Below are positions 1-12,959 of a DNA stretch of 57,400 nt, one piece after another. The first letter of the stretch is position 1, and the number at the start of each line of letters is the position of its first letter. The position numbers were made by a program, and so were the translations under genes. Source of the DNA: Welwitschia mirabilis (lineage: Eukaryota; Gnetophyta; Gnetopsida; Welwitschiales); NCBI GenBank assembly GCA_051453625.1, contig JBOZIK010000001.1:224298789-224356188 (forward strand), read 5' to 3'. The notes beneath the pieces are model-generated. The model saw only the letters and a list, made by a program, of their open reading frames with translations. It was not told the origin of the DNA and did no database searches.

Positions 1-1129
1 CTTTTATTACTAGAAATAGATGAGAAGGATGAACAAGAAGAATTCCCATTTCTAAGTTCTACATCATCACTAGAAGACAAGTTAAGAGGATTTTTTATTT
101 CATATTTTCTATTAGTAAATAAATATCTAAGTGTAATGTCTGCATTTGGATTAGATGTTTCTATCATGATTTCTATTAGGTTAAGCTACTTGCTCTTTTA
201 TGTTGAATTCAACATAGATGAATAAGAAATAAAATTATTTTCTTTTATTTTATTATTTTCATAATCTTATTTTGAAAAAAATTTGGTTATAAAATAACAA
301 AAGCTAAAAAATATTCTTCTTTAATTCTTGGAATTTAGGTACCTAGGATGTGCATATTTGGATTTTGATTGTAGTTGAATAAGCATTCTTAGATGCTCTT
401 CTAGATCAAGCTCCACTCCCTTTAATATTTCATTTTTTTAGCATAATTTATCATGTTTTGCATGCTCAAAAAGAGTGCATGCACATACACCATTTTGCTC
501 GTTGTCTAGATGATATTTATGGATGAACACTGACACATAAGCTAGAAATAAAGAAAAATAGATTCATAAAAAAATAGAAATAGAAACAAAAGTAATAGTC
601 ATCTAGATAATAGAGGGTACAATGTTGAGATTATTACACTATTAAAAGTTAAAAATAGAAAACTCTAGTTTGCAAAAAAGAAAAGTAAAAACCTTAGTTT
701 TTGGATCATTATCTAACTGAGTCATCTAGCTAATGTAGGAGATGAAAGAACATTACTTGTGATGACTAAATTGAAAAATGTGGAAATACAACTATGGAAT
801 GTAAAATAAAAGTATAATGCTATCATAAATAAATAGCTCAAATTAAAATCCAAGGTACTTATATATTGTAAAGATAATCCTTTAGCTCCTTGTGGTCTTT
901 TCCATTAATGGTGCCAAAATATTGTGGTGCATATTTGTGCATTCGTTAAGTCCTTAAGAAAAAACTTGTTAGGCAGAAATGCTTGTACAAAACACATGCT
1001 AGTATAGATGAGAGTTTACTTGAATGTCATATTCTATCAAAGGTACATAGGCAAGAATTAGAGAATTATTTTAAGAAAGGTATTTTTGGTATTTTTGTTT
1101 AAGTAAATAAAATTAAAATAATGTAAAAA
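1..1129. other. Anonymous AT-rich sequence
   Basis: No coding sequence or RNA gene is recognisable on either strand. Short motifs of the kind TCATCTAGATGA recur here and in the duplicated block that follows, which suggests the same repeat family, but no LTR ends, PBS or PPT could be fixed. Confidence 0.4.
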
Positions 1130-3381
1130 TACAATGCAAAAGAAATGTAAATCCAATGCTTATAGATGAGATGAAAATGAAGATACTCTAAGTAATAGAT
1201 CTATTTGACTATCAAGCTTCCTATCATAAAGATCAATCCTTATAAGTTAATTTAATTAAGAAATACTGTCACTAAATTCTAATTAACATAAGTAATAAGA
1301 TACATTAAATATAATATAATGAAATGCAACTGTTCTAGTTACAAAAATGTAATGCAAATACTAAACTAATAATATCAATCTTAAAAAAGGTTTTTCTCAT
1401 GATCTAGATTAATTATAAAGTTGTCATAAAATCATAAGCAATATAAACCATAAGGGAGATGTATATAATGTAAGTAAAGCAACTATTTCATTAATCTTGA
1501 ATGAAGCATCCACTTACAAAGTAGCAATACTCAATAAAGGATACATAGTCCAACACTAAGGAAGACTTGTCTTTGTAGCTATGGATGGATCTCCTACCCT
1601 TTGATCATCCATCACAAGATTGTTAGATGTAAAACATAATTGGAAATAAGGGAAAGGGAGTATTTATTTATTTTTGCATGGAAGTTTATAGAAATAAAAG
1701 ACCTTAACAGCTCAAACAAAACCCTAGCAACTTAAAGGAGTACATGGCATTATTAGAAAATTAAATATGCCTACTACTTAAAAATAATGGTCATCTTGAC
1801 TATCATCTGGATGATGATGGAGATGATGCCATTTTAGAAATATGACATTAGCTTCTAGCTCTAGTCTAACCAAAATCCTTATTAGCTCTTAATTTATTAT
1901 CATCTAGTGCTGTCATCTAGACGACTAAGGGAAAATCATCCAATTAAGTGAAATTTGCCTTCTAGATCATTAGACTTTCTTTTAAAATACTAAGTATTAT
2001 AATTTGTTCTAAATACTTTCAAATATACTATTCATTAAAACTCAACCTAGATCTCTTTAAGTGTCTTACAAAAGTACTCAAAATACCTCATCAAATACAT
2101 ACAATTTGGCATCGCAACATTATGCCTTCCTTAACATTTATACTTGAAATTTTCTTATAGATTCTTGAATTTTTATAAGTTTACTTAATGGATACCTTTC
2201 TNNNNNNNNNNNNNNNNNNNNNNNNNNNNNNNNNNNNNNNNNNNNNNNNNNNNNNNNNNNNNNNNNNNNNNNNNNNNNNNNNNNNNNNNNNNNNNNNNNN
2301 NTACAATGCAAAAGAAATGTAAATGCAATGCTTATAGATGAGATGCAAATGAAGATACTCTAAGTAATAGATATATTTGATTGCCAAGCTTCCTGTCATA
2401 AAGATCAATCCTTATAATTTAAATTAATTAATAAATACTATCACTAAGTCCTAATTAACATAAGTAATAAGATACATTAAATAGAATATAATGATATGCA
2501 ACTATTCTAGTTACAAAAATGTAATACAAATACTAAAATAATAATATCAATCTCAAGAAAGGTTTTTCTTATGATCTAGATTAATTAAGAAGCTTTCATA
2601 AAATCATAAGCAATATAAACCATAAGGGAGATGTAAATAATGAAAGTAAAGCAATTATTTCATTAATCTTGAATCAAGCATCCACTTACAAAATAGCAAC
2701 ACTCAATGAAGGATACATAGTCCAACACCAAGGAAGACTTGTCTTTGTAGCTATGGATGGATCTCCTACCCTTTGATCACTCATCACAAGACTGTCAAAT
2801 GTAAAATATAGTTGGAAATAAGGGCAAGGGAGTATTTATTTATTTTTACATGGAAGTTTATAGAAATAAAAGACCCTAACAGCTCAAACAAACCATGCCA
2901 ACTTAAAGAAGTACATGACATCATTAGAAAATTAAATACGCCTACTAGTTAAAAATAGTAGTCACCTTAACTATCATCTGGATGATGATGGAGACAATGC
3001 CATTTTAGGAATATGACATTAGCTTCTAGCTCCAGTCTAATTAGAATTCTTATTAGCTCTTAATTTATTATCATCTAGTGCTGTCATCTAAATGACTAAG
3101 GGAAAATCATCCTTTTCATTCTCCAATTAAGTGAAATTGGCCTCCTAGATCATTAGAATTTCTTTTAAAATGCTAAGTATTATAATTTATCCTAAATACT
3201 TTCAAATATAATCATTAAAACTCCACCTAAACCTCTTCAAGTGTCTTGTAAACGTACTCAAAATACCTCATCAAATGCATACAATTTGGCATCACAACAT
3301 TATGCCTTCGTTAACATTTATACTTGAAATTTTATTATATATTCTTGAATTTTTATAAGTTTGTTTAATGGATAACTTTCT
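1130..3381. repeat. Gap-flanking duplication (about 1.07 kb, two copies)
   Basis: Copy 1 is 1,130-2,201 and copy 2 is 2,302-3,381, separated by 100 N. Copy 1 stops at the gap and copy 2 starts at the gap with the same bases (tacaatgcaaaagaaatgta). Both copies end in the same 'aatggata.ctttct' motif. They differ by scattered substitutions and small indels. The content is non-coding AT-rich repeat with several TCATCTAG-type motifs. The arrangement is most simply explained by overlapping or allelic contig ends, not by a biological tandem repeat. Confidence 0.85.
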
Positions 3382-5430
3382 TGTATGACAATTTTATCCA
3401 TTAAAATAAAAAGATAAAATTTAAAAAAAAATCAATAAAAAGGCCATTAACCTACAAATTCTATCTTTCATATTTATAAGATTTAAGGTTGAGTTTTATT
3501 TTCATTATTATCCTACATTTTTACATCCATTTAAATTACCATTTTTACTATTCCTACTTTATAATAAAACACATATAAAAACACACTTGTTCTTATTATA
3601 AAATGACTAATTGATCTATGTTATGATTTATGACATGTTTATCTAAAATGTTGGTGAGCTTAAATGATTCTATAGTTATTGTTTATCCTTACCTCTAGAA
3701 AAACATGAGTACCAACTCATGAATTCATTGTACCCAATTATGATATTCTATTTTTAGATATCTTTGAGTCTTCTAACTGGAAATTGTACCATCTATTAAA
3801 AGAAAATTAATATCATCACTTATACTCATCAGCACCTAGTTTTTCATCTTGGCTAGTCTTCCACATCTTCAGCCTCTACACTTAGGATAAGTGTGCCTAA
3901 ATTTTTCTAGTCCATTTTCTTTAATTCATCTCATATTTTTCTTTATTTTCTTATTTCTTTAAGCTAACACAAAAATCTTTTACTTTCTCTCTCTTTTTCT
4001 TTACATTTCTTCTTTTTTTGTTTTATTCTACTACTGATTTTTTGGGAACCATGAGTGGTAGATAAGGAGCCTTCCATTATACTTGTTAAGGATAGAAATT
4101 AAAGGTTGAAACTACATATTAAAGAAGGCAAATGCTTTCTACTAGTCAAAATAAGTGCTAGAATTCTATAATAATACTTCATTTGATGATGAAGATCCCT
4201 AGGTAATCCATTCTTACATTTATTTCACTTCCTTTATAATTTTCTTATTAGATTTCAAGGTTGTTTTAGAAGTTGAACATTTTAAGCATTTATCATATAT
4301 TATAGTTAAAATTGTTAAATATTAAAACATGCTTTTGATGTCAAATACAAACATAATAGAGAAGGAGTTTTACCTTGTAAATGTTTATATAAAAATCAAT
4401 TATCCTTATTTTATTTTTTAATTTATAATATCCTATTCATCTTACACATCACCCGATGCCTATAGTAGTTACCTACATATTATCAATTATCTAAGAAAAC
4501 TAACCCTTTGATATTACTAAATTTTTATTTAGAAGATCATTAATCATGTAGGATACAAAAGCAACCTTTCTTTACCCTGTCTTATCTTTGATAATATCTA
4601 TAACAACTTGTACCAAACCTTAAACTATGAGAATTATGATAGAGATTATATTAAAGACATTACTCCTTAAAAGATGACCTAGGTCTACAAGCATAAAAAT
4701 ATGGATTGGATCCTAAGGTAATAGCATGGACAACTAAAAAAACAATAACAATAAGAANNNNNNNNNNNNNNNNNNNNNNNNNNNNNNNNNNNNNNNNNNN
4801 NNNNNNNNNNNNNNNNNNNNNNNNNNNNNNNNNNNNNNNNNNNNNNNNNNNNNNNNNNNNNNNNNNNNNNNNNNNNNNNNNNNNNNNNNNNNNNNNNNCT
4901 CATCCTCCACATTAAACAAGTATCAAAGAAATACAAGACGTGAATTAGAAAATTAAGGGACAAAATGAAGAAAATTACCAAAAGAAAAAAATGTAATTTC
5001 ATGTAAGCAAGATTAAATTAATAGGAAACAAATAGTTTCTCATAGATGATCATCTGGTTAGAATTTCACTTTTCATTCTTACTTATTATACATGATAATT
5101 TAAGTCTTGTATTATACTATTTCTCTATTTTTTAGTTGTAATAAAAAGATATGTAATGAAGTACCTTTCTTCTAATCATTAAAGTATTTTCAAAAATTGC
5201 ATTAAATTATTTCTATCTTTTTAAACTTTAAAAAGAAAGTTTAATTTTGGTTAGGGGATATGCCATCACATTTTTCAAAAATAGTTTCTAATTTTTATGC
5301 ATTATTTTTTAAGAATTAGCCCTAAAATTTCCAAAGTTATATTATTCTTACATACTTTAATTATTATCATTATAAGTTTTATATGTTAATTACTCTTTAT
5401 CATGCTTCTTATTAAGGGTTTAGCAAAAGT
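3382..5430. other. Anonymous AT-rich sequence with 141-N gap
   Basis: No gene can be supported. A 141-N gap lies at 4,758-4,898 and has no evident flanking duplication. Just left of that gap a short plus-strand stretch (about 4,716-4,755) reads V-I-A-W-T-T-K-K-T-I-T-I, which resembles the copia RNase H motif around 'SW.SKKQ.T.A'. That would fit a copia 3' end in front of the PPT-like tract at 5,436, but the stretch is too short to annotate alone. Confidence 0.35.
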
Positions 5431-5444
5431 CTATTTAGGGGGCG
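5431..5444 (+). other. Possible polypurine tract of a plus-strand copia element
   Basis: The tract TTTAGGGGGCG is followed directly by TGATAAC, the layout expected where a PPT meets the 5' end of a 3' LTR. It is the only G-run in several kilobases of AT-rich DNA. The upstream element body is not otherwise established. Confidence 0.35.
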
Positions 5445-6013
5445 TGATAACATTAAAAAAAGTCATTCATATTAAGTATATTAGGTAATTTAGTTTAGGA
5501 AAAGATATTAAATTAACTATTTTATCATAAAAATATGTATTCTTTATTTTTAATATCATTTATAAACTTATGCATTTCCTCATAATGATTTCAAGCATTG
5601 TGTTACATTCTTAACTACATGATGAGAGATGGAAGTATTCTACCAGAAAATGCTGGCACTGTTGTTTAGGTCACTAAAACCTCTAGCCTTTTAAAATAGT
5701 TCATCATCAAAGTCATGTTCTAAAGCTGCCTTCAAAAAATGATTAGATTCTTGTTATGGCTCAGGTAGTTACAACATTACACTCAACTAAAATGCATGAT
5801 CATAAAAGTGTCAAATTTTCACTTATAAGACTCTTAATGCAAAATCCTAACCATGAAATCCTAACCATATTTTTGTCTACAAAAAGGGCTAAAAACCCTT
5901 ATTTATAATAATATTTTGATGGAGAACATGTTATATCCATTGGAGCATAAGATCTCCACTATGTCTTTCTAAGCTTCTCCTTTGAAAGTGGGTTAGCCTT
6001 AAGGAAAGCTTGA
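5445..6013 (+). repeat. Possible LTR of a Tnt1/Tork-type copia element
   Basis: Two blocks resemble the sequence at the right end of the window in the same orientation. About 5,523-5,570 (TTTTATCATAAAAATATGTATT and following) matches about 56,704-56,755. About 5,945-6,010 (GCATAAG, CTTTCTAAGC, GTGGGTTAGCCTTAAGG) matches about 57,298-57,370. A PBS-like tract (TTTGTATCAGAA) follows at about 6,018. The 3' part of this segment lies in a gap-flanking duplication, so a second, mutated copy of the LTR end and PBS occurs at about 6,890-6,990. The boundaries are inferred and the similarity is degraded. Confidence 0.4.
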
Positions 6014-7588
6014 TGATTTTGTATCAGAATTAGCTTTCTTTCTTAGATGTATTAAAATTCTAATCATTTCAATGAAATAGAGTACATCTTCCTTCTTGAT
6101 TTTGAGTTACAATTCACATTGTACTTTTAATGCTTAAATGCGATTATATGCTTAGCAAGTATTCCTTTTTTTTAAAATGAATCTCTTTTTCTTACATTTT
6201 GGTTTATATTTTATTTTATTTGATGGTCTTTAAACATCTTTTTTTCTACTTTTTATAATTACATTAGATATGAAAGATCAAAGTAACTAAGAGATCTCAT
6301 CACTACTTATGTAGTGAATGAGATTATGTTACCACGATTTGAGCCAAAATTATTTGAAAATTTTAAGATTTATTTATGAATTTTCATTATATTCTTAAAT
6401 TGAAGACTTTGTTATTAGAAAATTTAAGTTAGTCCTTGAAGTTAATTCACTTTCATACTTTCATCTTTAGAAGATTATTTCAACATAATCTCAATTTACA
6501 TTTTGTTTTGAACATTTTGCTAGTTAGAAAAGTATTGTATTGTTATTATCTTATTTATACATTGAATTATCTCTTTAGATTAAATGACACTGAGACTTTA
6601 CTACGATGTAAGTCTTGGTTAATTTTGTAATACTTTGCCTCTAATATAATCCACTTTGGTTAATTTTCTTNNNNNNNNNNNNNNNNNNNNNNNNNNNNNN
6701 NNNNNNNNNNNNNNNNNNNNNNNNNNNNNNNNNNNNNNNNNNNNNNNNNNNNNNNNNNNNNNNNNNNNNNTCAAATTACAACTTATAAGACTCTCAATGG
6801 AAAATCCTAACCATGAACTCTAACCATATTTTTGTCTACAAGAAGGGCTAAAAACCCTTATTTATAATAATATTTTTATGGAGAACATGTTATATCCATT
6901 GGATCATAAGATCTCCACTATGTCTTTCTAAGATTCTCCTTTGAAAGTGGGTTAGCCTTAAGGCAAGCTTGATGATTTTGTATTAGAATTGGTTTTTTTC
7001 TTAAATGTATTAAAATTCTTATCATTTTAATGAAATAGAGTACATATTCCTTCTTGATTTTTAGTTACAATTCACATTGTACTTTCAATGCTTAAATAAG
7101 ATTACTTGCTTATAAAGTATCTTTTTTTTTTTTGAATGAATCTCTTTTTCTTACACTTTGTTTTATATTTTATTTTATTTGATGGTCTTTAGACATCTTT
7201 TTTTTCCTACTTTTCATAATTAGATTAGCCATGAACAATCAAAGTAACTAAGAGATCTCATCACTACTCATGTAGTGAATGAGATTATGTTACCATGATT
7301 AGAGCCACAATTATTTGAAAATTTTAAGATTTATTTATGAATTTTTATTATATTATTAAATTGAATACTTTTTTGTTAGAAAATTTAGAATATTGTTTCA
7401 TCATAATCTTGATTTACATTTTGTTTTAAACATTTTGCTAGTTAGGGAAGTATTGTATTGTTATTATCTTATTTATACATTGAATTATCTCTTTAGATTA
7501 AATGACACTGAGACTTTAATATGATGTAAGTCTTGGTTAATTTTGTAATACTTTTCCTCTAATAGAATTAACTTTGGTTAATTTTCTT
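5811..7588. repeat. Gap-flanking duplication (about 0.84 kb, two copies)
   Basis: Copy 1 is 5,811-6,670 and copy 2 is 6,771-7,588, around 100 N. Copy 2 lacks about 40 bp present in copy 1 near 6,425-6,465 and has scattered substitutions. Both copies end in TTGGTTAATTTTCTT. The content includes the end of the possible copia LTR and leader sequence downstream. The open frame at 6,436-6,630 in copy 1 is broken in copy 2 and matches no known protein. Confidence 0.85.
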
Positions 7589-7665
7589 TCAATGTAAAGC
7601 AAACAATTTTAATATCACTTTGATCATTTACTTCTGAAATGGTTGATACAATAGCTTTACACTCA

Positions 7666-8153
7666 TGCATATGTTTATGAGAATACTCTACATTAAGGTA
7701 ATTAGAAAATAAATTAATAATGATTTGTTTAGATTTAAAATGATTTATGTAAGAATGTAATACTATTCAAGAAAAAACAGTTAAATGTCCTTATTATCAT
7801 AAAACTTTCATAACTTTTTTAGAATTAATGGGATGAAAAGTATTTATATTTTAAGCTCANNNNNNNNNNNNNNNNNNNNNNNNNNNNNNNNNNNNNNNNN
7901 NNNNNNNNNNNNNNNNNNNNNNNNNNNNNNNNNNNNNNNNNNNNNNNNNNNNNNNNNNNTGCATATGTTTATGAGAATACTCTAAATTAAGATAATTAGA
8001 AAATAAATTAATAATGATTCATTTATCTTTAAAATGATTTATGTGAGAATGTAATACTATGCAAGAAAAAATAGTTAAATATCCTTATTGTTATAAAACT
8101 TTCATAACTTTTTTAGAATAAATGGGATGAAAAGTATTTATATATTAAGCTCA
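7666..8153. repeat. Gap-flanking duplication (194 bp, two copies)
   Basis: Copy 1 is 7,666-7,859 and copy 2 is 7,960-8,153, around 100 N. The copies have equal length and differ by a handful of substitutions. The content is non-coding. About 500 bp of anonymous AT-rich DNA follow before the Athila LTR at 8,661. Confidence 0.85.
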
Positions 8154-8660
8154 CATTCTTGTATCTATTAAAGTAATTTAAGGTTATTATGATTTTGAGT
8201 TTAAATAATTAAGGTTTTACTAGTTTGAAGAGAATTTTCAATTTTATGTTTATTAAATTCTTAAGAAGGTATTCAATGAAAAGTTATTCTTCATTAATAT
8301 TTTTATATGATTAATCATCATGATTTCTAATCCAATAAGTCACAAGAGAAAATAATTGGTGATAAGAGTTTTTATTGTAGACTACAAATGTAAAAGCATT
8401 AAAAATCATGCAAGAAGAAAAATCAAATTTTATTTAATGCACACTATTGAAAAAACATGAAAATTTTATTGCCTATCACAAAAATGCTAGTTGATTTGGG
8501 AATTATGCATAATGTAAAAGATTAAAAGTGAAAATTATGTAAATATGTTAACTGAAACATGATACTAAATAAAATAATTTTTAAAAAATAAAAACTACAT
8601 CAATAAATGACAATTATTAATCTATCAGTAGTGGATGAGTCACATATAAAGATATTTATA

Positions 8661-10334
8661 TGCCTTGAATTCTATTATAATTAGCAATGATTGGATGATA
8701 TGTCTTAGTTAATCAAGTCTAGGTAGCATTTTTAAATAAATATCATAGGATGTCCTAGAATAGTATAGTTAATCCTAATTATCATTCTCTCTTAAATATT
8801 ATAGATGTATTTCAAGTCTTACAAGGTTTTTGAATAAGGTTTAGATTATCAATTTGAGTAGAAACAATATTAAAAAGTAATGAAGATGTAATACATATCT
8901 CCTCTTGGAAATTAAAAATGATTTTTCATAAGGAAATTTATCAATGAAATCCTTGTTAAGTAAATGATATTATACTACATATAGTTTGAATTCATAGATA
9001 AGTAATAAATTATTTACCATTGATTCTAAATGTAGTGAAAGTATTAGTATTATAAATGTTATATCTTATAATGAAATATATGGAATACTATGATAGCATG
9101 AAAAATATCATAAACTAATATGTCAATCATCTAAATCCTAATAAAGCATTAAAGAAATGTATCAAAGAAAGAAATTTAAAGTAACATTTAAAATAAACTA
9201 TTAAATAACTAGTAATTTTAATGAAATTAATTATGCAATAATAAAACAAATCTAATCATAAATTAAAGTACATTTACCAACAAAAGAAAAACTATAAAGA
9301 ATATCAAATTAGCGTAGATCAAGTGCTACGTCCTAGCAAGATGAATGTCTCATAAGTTAATCATTTCCTCATTTCTAAGAAGAAAGAAGAGAGGCTAATA
9401 ATGTGATGATGAGAGAAGCCTTCATTATAATCATAAAATTTTAAATCTATGATGGAAGTGTTCTAATGAATGGGTGAATAGTCAAGCTATAATGATGACA
9501 AATTTCAAGTAGGATGATAGATGATCTTTAATGATTAAGAATTAAATATGAATTTTTTTAACACTTAAGTAATCTCTATTTGAATATCCTTTCTTTAGGT
9601 ATAAATGTTTATTTATATATTCTTGTTTCTAATAAATGAATAATGACATATCTCCTTCAGTGACAAGACATGGATATGTAGTCCTTAGCCTTTATAGACT
9701 AGTTTAGTACTAATCTATAAAGGCCATTTACAGATTTATAATTTCTACATCATATCAAAAATGTCAATCATAAGAGTATATTTGATGTGGCATCAATTTC
9801 TTTTATTAGATTAGCTCTATCAAAGTTTGAATATCTTAGGATGACTTATGAATAAAATACTAAAGGATAATTCTTCCTAATAATAAGCTTGGAGATTAAA
9901 AAGTATAATTTAACTATAAATATAATGTATATAGCCTATATTAATATACTATGTTATACAGGCCAAATATGTGCAAATTTAACTATAAACACCTCTCCTA
10001 ATAGCCATTTAGTAGTCTCTTAGCAAATTTTAAACAATTGATGTTATAAAGGCTATTCTACAATTTAGAAAATTTTAAAGTATCATATTTACAATTGAAA
10101 TTATGTGGATAAATAATCTTGAAAAACTTAATAAACAATCATAATTTTTTACATATTAAAAAATTTAGTTTAAATCATAAAATTTTCAAATTATAAAATA
10201 ATTTTCATTTTAAAAGTTACATTGCATTCATAACTTTTTAATTTTCAAAAATTTCTAAGTAAATAAATGTATGACTTTATATGTAAATAAATTTATTTTC
10301 TAGAAAAATTGACCAAAAAAATTACTAATTTTCA
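8661..10334 (-). repeat. Athila-type 3' LTR
   Basis: On the plus strand it begins TGCCTTGAAT and ends TTCA, giving TG...CA termini. It is followed by a pyrimidine tract that reads as a PPT on the minus strand. The sequence is homologous along much of its length to 27,610-29,540 (for example TGCCTTGAAT, ATAGTATAGTT, ATTATAGATGTATTT and TCAATCATTTCCT). Length is 1,674 bp. It contains no gap, so it is the best reference copy for this LTR family in the window. Confidence 0.75.
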
Positions 10335-10344
10335 CCCTCCCAAC
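10335..10344 (-). other. Polypurine tract of the Athila-type element
   Basis: The plus strand CCCTCCCAAC reads GTTGGGAGGG on the minus strand and is followed at once by TGAAAATTAG, the LTR start. It is an isolated G-rich purine run in very AT-rich surroundings. Confidence 0.65.
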
Positions 10345-12959
10345 TAATTTAAACATTTTCAATAATGTTGAAGTTAAGTTAGAAATCTAGAAATAGCACA
10401 TAAAGTGACATAACAAAGAAAAGAGCATACATTTTTATAGTTGTTAGCATAAAATTTAATGTATATGTATGAATTAGAAATAAGAATATATATTAAAAAA
10501 TAGAATAAGAAAATAAAGTACACATCAAATAAAATAAGACCTTGTAGAAGAAAACTTTCTATGATATCCAGAATATAAGTCCTTTGGAGTTCATCAAATA
10601 TATGCATTACCTTCCTATGATTCCTTATCATCTTTTAAATTCTTTGGATCGAATTTATTTTTCTCTTAAGTACTATCTCAATGAACTATCTTTCCTCTTA
10701 AGAGGAATTATGAGATAGAGATCTTAGTCTTTACTAAGATAAAGGTAGTGATGATCTTAACCATTCTTCTCCTATTCTTCTTATTCTTATTTATTCTTAA
10801 TTTATCCCACTTGTCATCTTCAAACCTAATTAAGATGGTTATGTCTCTTAACCATTTCTATTTACTTGTTAGTAATATGATCTATGGCATTCCCATTCCA
10901 TCTCTTAACATGAAGCAATCTACTATCATTAACAAACGAAAGTAGTTTATGTACAAGTCTAAGGAGGGAAAGATTTTTTGTTTTTTCCCCTTTCCTCTTT
11001 AGACACATGAAATATGAACTTGAATATATTAAATCTTTGTTTTAAAAATAGAAATAAGAGCTAGAAAAGAAGAGTAGGCATCTAATACATAAAATGAAGG
11101 ATATACATTCCTAATGATAAATGCAAATCAAGTTAATTAATTATAAATAAGTACTCATAAGGAATTTCACACTCTCTATTAGATTATGTCATACATCAAG
11201 ATCCCTACATAATAATTCCAAATATTTGTTTATAGTAAAGGATAAAAAAGTATTAATTTATAAGATCCAAGCTCTAGAAATCAAAGTATAAGTGATGGAA
11301 ATATTAAAATATCTAACTCTAGTATAGAAAACTCTTTGATCTTCCTCTTCCTTCTTTTCAACTCTATGTATCAAAAGGATGTTAGCATATACCTCTCTCA
11401 GGAATTTTTTTCCCACTTTCTTACATCAAGTAGTTCCATCATATTTCTTTCATATTTTCTACATATACAGTGACATACTGCTACATAAACTATATATATA
11501 TATGCTCACTTCATAATGTTAGGTAAGAGATATGTGTGAAAAGTAAATAGTACCACTAATTAATCTAATGATGGTAATAGTTAGATTAGTCAAATATGGC
11601 ATCTTAAGAAGATCTAGATATGATTAGGATGTAAAGGGATCAACTATAAAAAAGAAAACTTTGATACATAATGAGGGTTTGGGATCAATTTTTAGAGGTA
11701 AAACAATGATTCCTAGTACTTAATATAATTTTTAAAATGGATAGTTAATATTTGTAAGTACATGGATCAAGTTTAAAAGATATACTTGTGTTTCTTAGTG
11801 TATTTCATTTAACAAGAGTTAACTTTGCATTAGAAATTAGGATTTTAGAAGGTAAGTTTAAACATGTGAAAATGGCTTAAAATTTTTAATTTTGAATTTT
11901 TAACAACTTTCAATGCTAATAATTTATCTAAACTAACTTTAAACATTAACATAATAAGATTTAATCTAGTATCTAGTATACATGCATTATAATAGATTCT
12001 CATTGTTTAGCTACATTGCCCCTATAGGTTTATTACAAGCATGAAATAATGCCTTATTTAAAGGAAAAAAATTCTCTTAAACTCACATAGAGACATCCCA
12101 TGCATATACCTAATTTAGACATTTGAACTTCCTTATTAGTAAATAGGTCATTAGATGTATATTATGGATATATTCCATATAGCAAATCTAAGCCAAGTTA
12201 TCACAAAGCTATGGTAATATAGGTGCTCTTCACATATGGTTTAATATGTACTCATATAAATGTTAAAATTTATATTTCTATATATCATTTTGAACTTGTC
12301 TATGCTAAATGATATTTATGAGAGTTCTAATCTTTTAAAACTAATAAAACTAATACAAAATTGTGTCATTTACCTAGCTTTCATGAGTAATATCCAATAA
12401 AGCCATGTTAACACATATCATCTTCATAATAATATTATAATAGTTTAAATAACTTTAAATTATATAATATGTATCTTCTTCATAACATTTAAGAACTTCT
12501 ACATATACAATGTGTATCTTCATCATAGTAAGAATGCATATCATAGAGTTTTTCTTCAAATAAAATTTTATATTATCTTAGGGAAGATATATTTCATATA
12601 GAGGTATTCAACATACACACTGTGTAACTTCTCTATAAACATAGAGTAGATGAAACTAAGAGTATAATATCATATAAATATATATAAAATATTTGATATG
12701 ATATGCATAACAAAAGTTCAATTTCTTACTTAGGAGCTACTTCATTCAGTCAGTCCCTAATCAAAGAAGTAGTGAGATATATCTAAAATATTAAAGTCTT
12801 ACATGATGAACTAAGTAATCCATGTACTTACTAAGAATTTAGATTTTAATGAAGAATAAATACTACAACTTAATATTTTCAAAATTATATTTCTTAAATG
12901 ATATTAATTTTAACTTTATTTTATCTTATATTATTTTAATTACTTATGATTTTAGACTA
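10345..12959 (-). other. Env-position / 3' untranslated region of the Athila-type element
   Basis: About 2.6 kb lies between the end of integrase and the PPT. Athila elements usually carry an env-like frame or long non-coding DNA here. The largest minus frame (10,374-10,631, 85 codons) has one or two hydrophobic stretches but is low-complexity and AT-driven. It cannot be called env. No other conserved feature was seen. Confidence 0.45.

Noticed and set aside
4685-5002. 105-codon minus frame
   Set aside because: It crosses 141 N and has no motif on either side.
6436-6630. 64-codon plus-strand frame
   Set aside because: The homologous copy at about 7,390-7,550 has a deletion and does not keep the frame; no domain recognised.
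10374-10631. Possible env-like membrane protein of the Athila-type element
   Set aside because: Position fits, but the hydrophobic stretches are explained by AT-rich codons and no env motif is seen.
10748-10945. 65-codon hydrophobic plus-strand frame
   Set aside because: Antisense to the element, low-complexity, no homology; chance frame in AT-rich DNA.
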